From: Ferruginibacter sp.
GTDB taxonomy: Bacteria > Bacteroidota > Bacteroidia > Chitinophagales > Chitinophagaceae
Assembly: GCA_025362765.1 (NCBI GenBank)
Contig: JANYFI010000441.1
Location: 1-8,276 of the forward strand
Direction of reading: 5' to 3'
DNA length: 8,276 nt
The notes beneath the pieces are model-generated. The model had not been told where the DNA came from. It worked only from the letters and a program-made list of their open reading frames with translations, and did not search any database. Position 1 is the stretch's first letter. Each line of letters begins with the position of its first letter. Shown here piece after piece: positions 6,212 to 8,276 of the stretch. The translations under genes and the position numbers were made by a program.

Positions 6212-8276
6212 ATGTCCAAATCTATACGGCTAATTTATTTATTGGTGGCCTGCTTCCTTTGTAAAATTTCCTTTTGCCAGCAAAATGACCTCGCCACCTG
6301 GAACAGTAAAAAAGATGTATTAACCAGACAAGACTGGCTGATACATCCGGCAGGTTGTACTGCAGGTATTTTTAGCAGCGCCGATAAAAAAAATATTATC
6401 CTGTACAACGGTCTGGTCAAAAGAACCTTTCTGCTGTCGCCCAACCTGGTGTGTACCGGTTATAAAAATATGATTAACGGTCAGCAATTGTTGCGGGCCA
6501 TAATGCCCGAAGCAATGGTTACCATCAACGATACCGCTTATAATGTAGGCGGCCTGAGCGGACAAAAAGAGAAAGCTTACTTGTTGCCGGAATGGTTACC
6601 AACCTACACCAGCAACGAAAATGATTTTCAATTCAGCAGTTATGCCATCTCTGAATTAAAGCCGTTTGTAAAATGGCAACCCGGCGAATGGTGGGCTTAT
6701 AATAAAAACCAAGCCACTGGCAAAGTACTTACGCTTACTTTTAAACATGCACAGCCTGGTTTAAGAGATATCCAGGTTAATGTAAATTATGCTGTTTATG
6801 ATAACCTGCCTTTAATTGCCAAATGGGTAACTGTAGAAAATACCGGCACCAAAACGGTGATGATTGGCAGGGTAAAAAACGAACTGCTGGCGGTAGTGGA
6901 AGAAGAAAGCGCCGTGGTGGGTAGTCCCGATAAAATGAAAAAACAGCAAGGCATATACGTTGAAACCAACTACGCTTTTAACAATGCCATGCGATATGAA
7001 CTCAGTGATCAAACGCTGCACTGGAAAATAGATTCTACCTATACATCGCAGGTAAATTACGATTATAATACGCCTTGCATACTGGAAGTATATCCTGATA
7101 AAATGGCTGGCATTGAATTACAGCCAGGAGGATCCTTTACCTCTGTTCGAAGTTTCGAATTATTGATGGACAGCTATGACAGGGAAAGAAGAGGATTAGC
7201 CGTAAGAAAAATGTACACTACCATTGCTCCCTGGACGACAGCGAATCCTATTTTTATGCACCTCGTAAGCAATAATGATGAGGAAGTAAAAAAAGCCGTG
7301 GATCAATGCGCTGCTACAGGGTACGAGGCCATCATACTTAGCTTTGGCAGCCATTTAAATATGGAAGATTCCTCTGCCGCTAATATAAAAAAATGGCAGG
7401 CCCTTGCTATGTACGCACATCAAAAAAATATAAAAATTGGTGGCTATTCATTATTCAGCTCCCGGCGCATTAGCGAAGAGGACGATGTAATTAGCCCGGT
7501 TACAGGTAAAACGGGCGGCGCTTTTTTCGGCAATGCCCCTTGCTTCGGCAGCAAATGGGGACTGGCTTACCGGGATAAAATAAAATACTTTTTTTCGCAA
7601 ACAGGTTTTGATATATGGGAAAATGACGGCCCCTACCCTGGCGATGTTTGCGCCTCAACAACACATCCCGGCCATAAAGGATTAGATGACAGCCAGTGGA
7701 AACAGATGGCCATTCAAAAAGAATTATACCACTGGCTGAGCGAACGCGGCGTGTACATCAATGCGCCCGACTGGTATTTTTTAGATGGTACCAATAAGAT
7801 TGCGATTGGCTACAGAGAAGTAAATTTTTCTTTACCAAGAGAAAACCAAAAGATACTGAACCGACAGAATATCTATGATGGCACCTGGGAAAAAACGCCG
7901 TCTATGAGCTGGGGGTTTGTACCACTTACCCGTTACCAGGGTGGCGGCGAAGAAGCAGTACTGGAGCCGCTTTCAGAACACCTGAATGATTATAAACAAT
8001 TAATGGTACAATATTACGGTGCCGGGGTGCAGGCTTGTTACCGTGGTCCCAGATTGTATGATACAGATGCCACCAAACAAACAGTCATTGAGGTAATTAA
8101 CTGGTACAAAAAATACAGGAATATTCTAAATGCAGATATCATTCACCTGCGCCGTGCAGACGGCCGTGATTGGGATGGTATACTGCATGTAAATCCTGCA
8201 TTAAAAACAAAAGGATTATTGATGCTGTACAATCCGCTAAAGGAAAAAATTACAAGGACCATCCAGGTTCCGTTGT
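6212..8276 (+). CDS. Exported alpha-galactosidase-like glycoside hydrolase, 3' end missing
   Basis: The frame is open from ATG 6212 to the window edge, 688 complete codons. Residues 1-22 look like a signal peptide (MSKSIRLIYLLVACFLCKISFC, then QQND), so the enzyme is probably periplasmic or surface-exposed. Order of parts: a beta-sandwich region about 28-335 as in GH36-type alpha-galactosidases; a (beta/alpha)8-barrel from about 338, with APWTTANPIFMHLVS, ILSFGSHLNMED (375-386), FDIWENDGPYPGDVCAS (466-482), NAPDWYFLDG (517-526), GYREVNFSLPRENQ (533-546), DGTWEKTPSMSWGFVPLT (556-573) and CYRGPRLYDT (609-618); then the start of a C-terminal domain with HLRRADGRDWDGILHVNP (645-662). Acidic residues D467, E470, D472, D478, D520 and D525 are the candidate catalytic or sugar-binding residues. 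The motifs recall proteins annotated as alpha-galactosidase (GalA/melibiase-like), but I cannot see the usual GH36 signatures, so substrate and linkage are uncertain. The upstream gap of 78 bp shows no convincing promoter; it may be co-transcribed with the preceding gene. Confidence 0.8.
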   Translation, partial: MSKSIRLIYLLVACFLCKISFCQQNDLATWNSKKDVLTRQDWLIHPAGCTAGIFSSADKKNIILYNGLVKRTFLLSPNLVCTGYKNMINGQQLLRAIMPEAMVTINDTAYNVGGLSGQKEKAYLLPEWLPTYTSNENDFQFSSYAISELKPFVKWQPGEWWAYNKNQATGKVLTLTFKHAQPGLRDIQVNVNYAVYDNLPLIAKWVTVENTGTKTVMIGRVKNELLAVVEEESAVVGSPDKMKKQQGIYVETNYAFNNAMRYELSDQTLHWKIDSTYTSQVNYDYNTPCILEVYPDKMAGIELQPGGSFTSVRSFELLMDSYDRERRGLAVRKMYTTIAPWTTANPIFMHLVSNNDEEVKKAVDQCAATGYEAIILSFGSHLNMEDSSAANIKKWQALAMYAHQKNIKIGGYSLFSSRRISEEDDVISPVTGKTGGAFFGNAPCFGSKWGLAYRDKIKYFFSQTGFDIWENDGPYPGDVCASTTHPGHKGLDDSQWKQMAIQKELYHWLSERGVYINAPDWYFLDGTNKIAIGYREVNFSLPRENQKILNRQNIYDGTWEKTPSMSWGFVPLTRYQGGGEEAVLEPLSEHLNDYKQLMVQYYGAGVQACYRGPRLYDTDATKQTVIEVINWYKKYRNILNADIIHLRRADGRDWDGILHVNPALKTKGLLMLYNPLKEKITRTIQVPL

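Noticed and set aside
6242..6253. LVAC near the start of the hydrolase, a possible lipoprotein box (Cys14)
   Set aside because: The Cys would come after only 13 residues with an Arg at position 6, and the hydrophobic stretch runs on past it, so an ordinary signal peptide ending before Gln23 fits better.
6235..7021. Minus-strand frames over the hydrolase gene
   Set aside because: The plus strand is a continuous 688-codon frame with recognisable motifs; the minus frames are short and featureless.
1..8276. A CRISPR array, mobile element, phage, toxin-antitoxin or defence system
   Set aside because: No regular spacers, transposase, integrase, nuclease or toxin-like small gene pairs are visible on either strand; genes fit ordinary chromosomal families.

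Overview
The window looks like chromosomal DNA of a member of the Bacteroidota, most likely the Chitinophagaceae or a close relative. The reasons are the moderately AT-rich sequence, starts without clear Shine-Dalgarno sequences, several signal peptides that end just before a Gln, AT-rich intergenic repeats of the AATTATCAATT type, and Bacteroidota-typical families (DUF4954, DUF2911+TPR, PpiD-like parvulin). The lineage is inferred from style and families; there is no rRNA or other marker gene.

Layout: (1) Positions 1-264 are the 3' end of glmS (glucosamine-6-phosphate synthase). (2) A 201-bp AT-rich spacer with tandem and inverted repeats follows. (3) A two-gene rightward unit holds a 705-residue DUF4954 left-handed beta-helix-like protein and, 7 bp later, a small exported parvulin-type prolyl isomerase with a GTG start. 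It ends at a perfect 21-bp-stem hairpin that also serves the convergent gene on the other side. (4) Two leftward genes follow: a YdeI/OmdA-like DUF1905 protein (upstream) and an exported DUF2911 protein with a TPR-like tail (downstream). (5) Two rightward genes start divergently from these: an exported transglutaminase-fold protein whose catalytic Cys position is Ser, and a large exported alpha-galactosidase-like glycoside hydrolase that is open at the right edge (position 8276).

How the genes fit together: glmS makes glucosamine-6-phosphate for cell-envelope amino sugars, and DUF4954 next to it may belong to the same area, but this is only a guess from neighbourhood and fold. Four of the six complete or nearly complete genes after glmS encode exported proteins, so the region has an envelope or secretion flavour. 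I see no phage, transposon, CRISPR, defence or biosynthetic cluster, and no convincing new multi-gene system. The most interesting points are the Cys-to-Ser transglutaminase, the non-canonical hydrolase active-site region, and the glmS-DUF4954 pairing.
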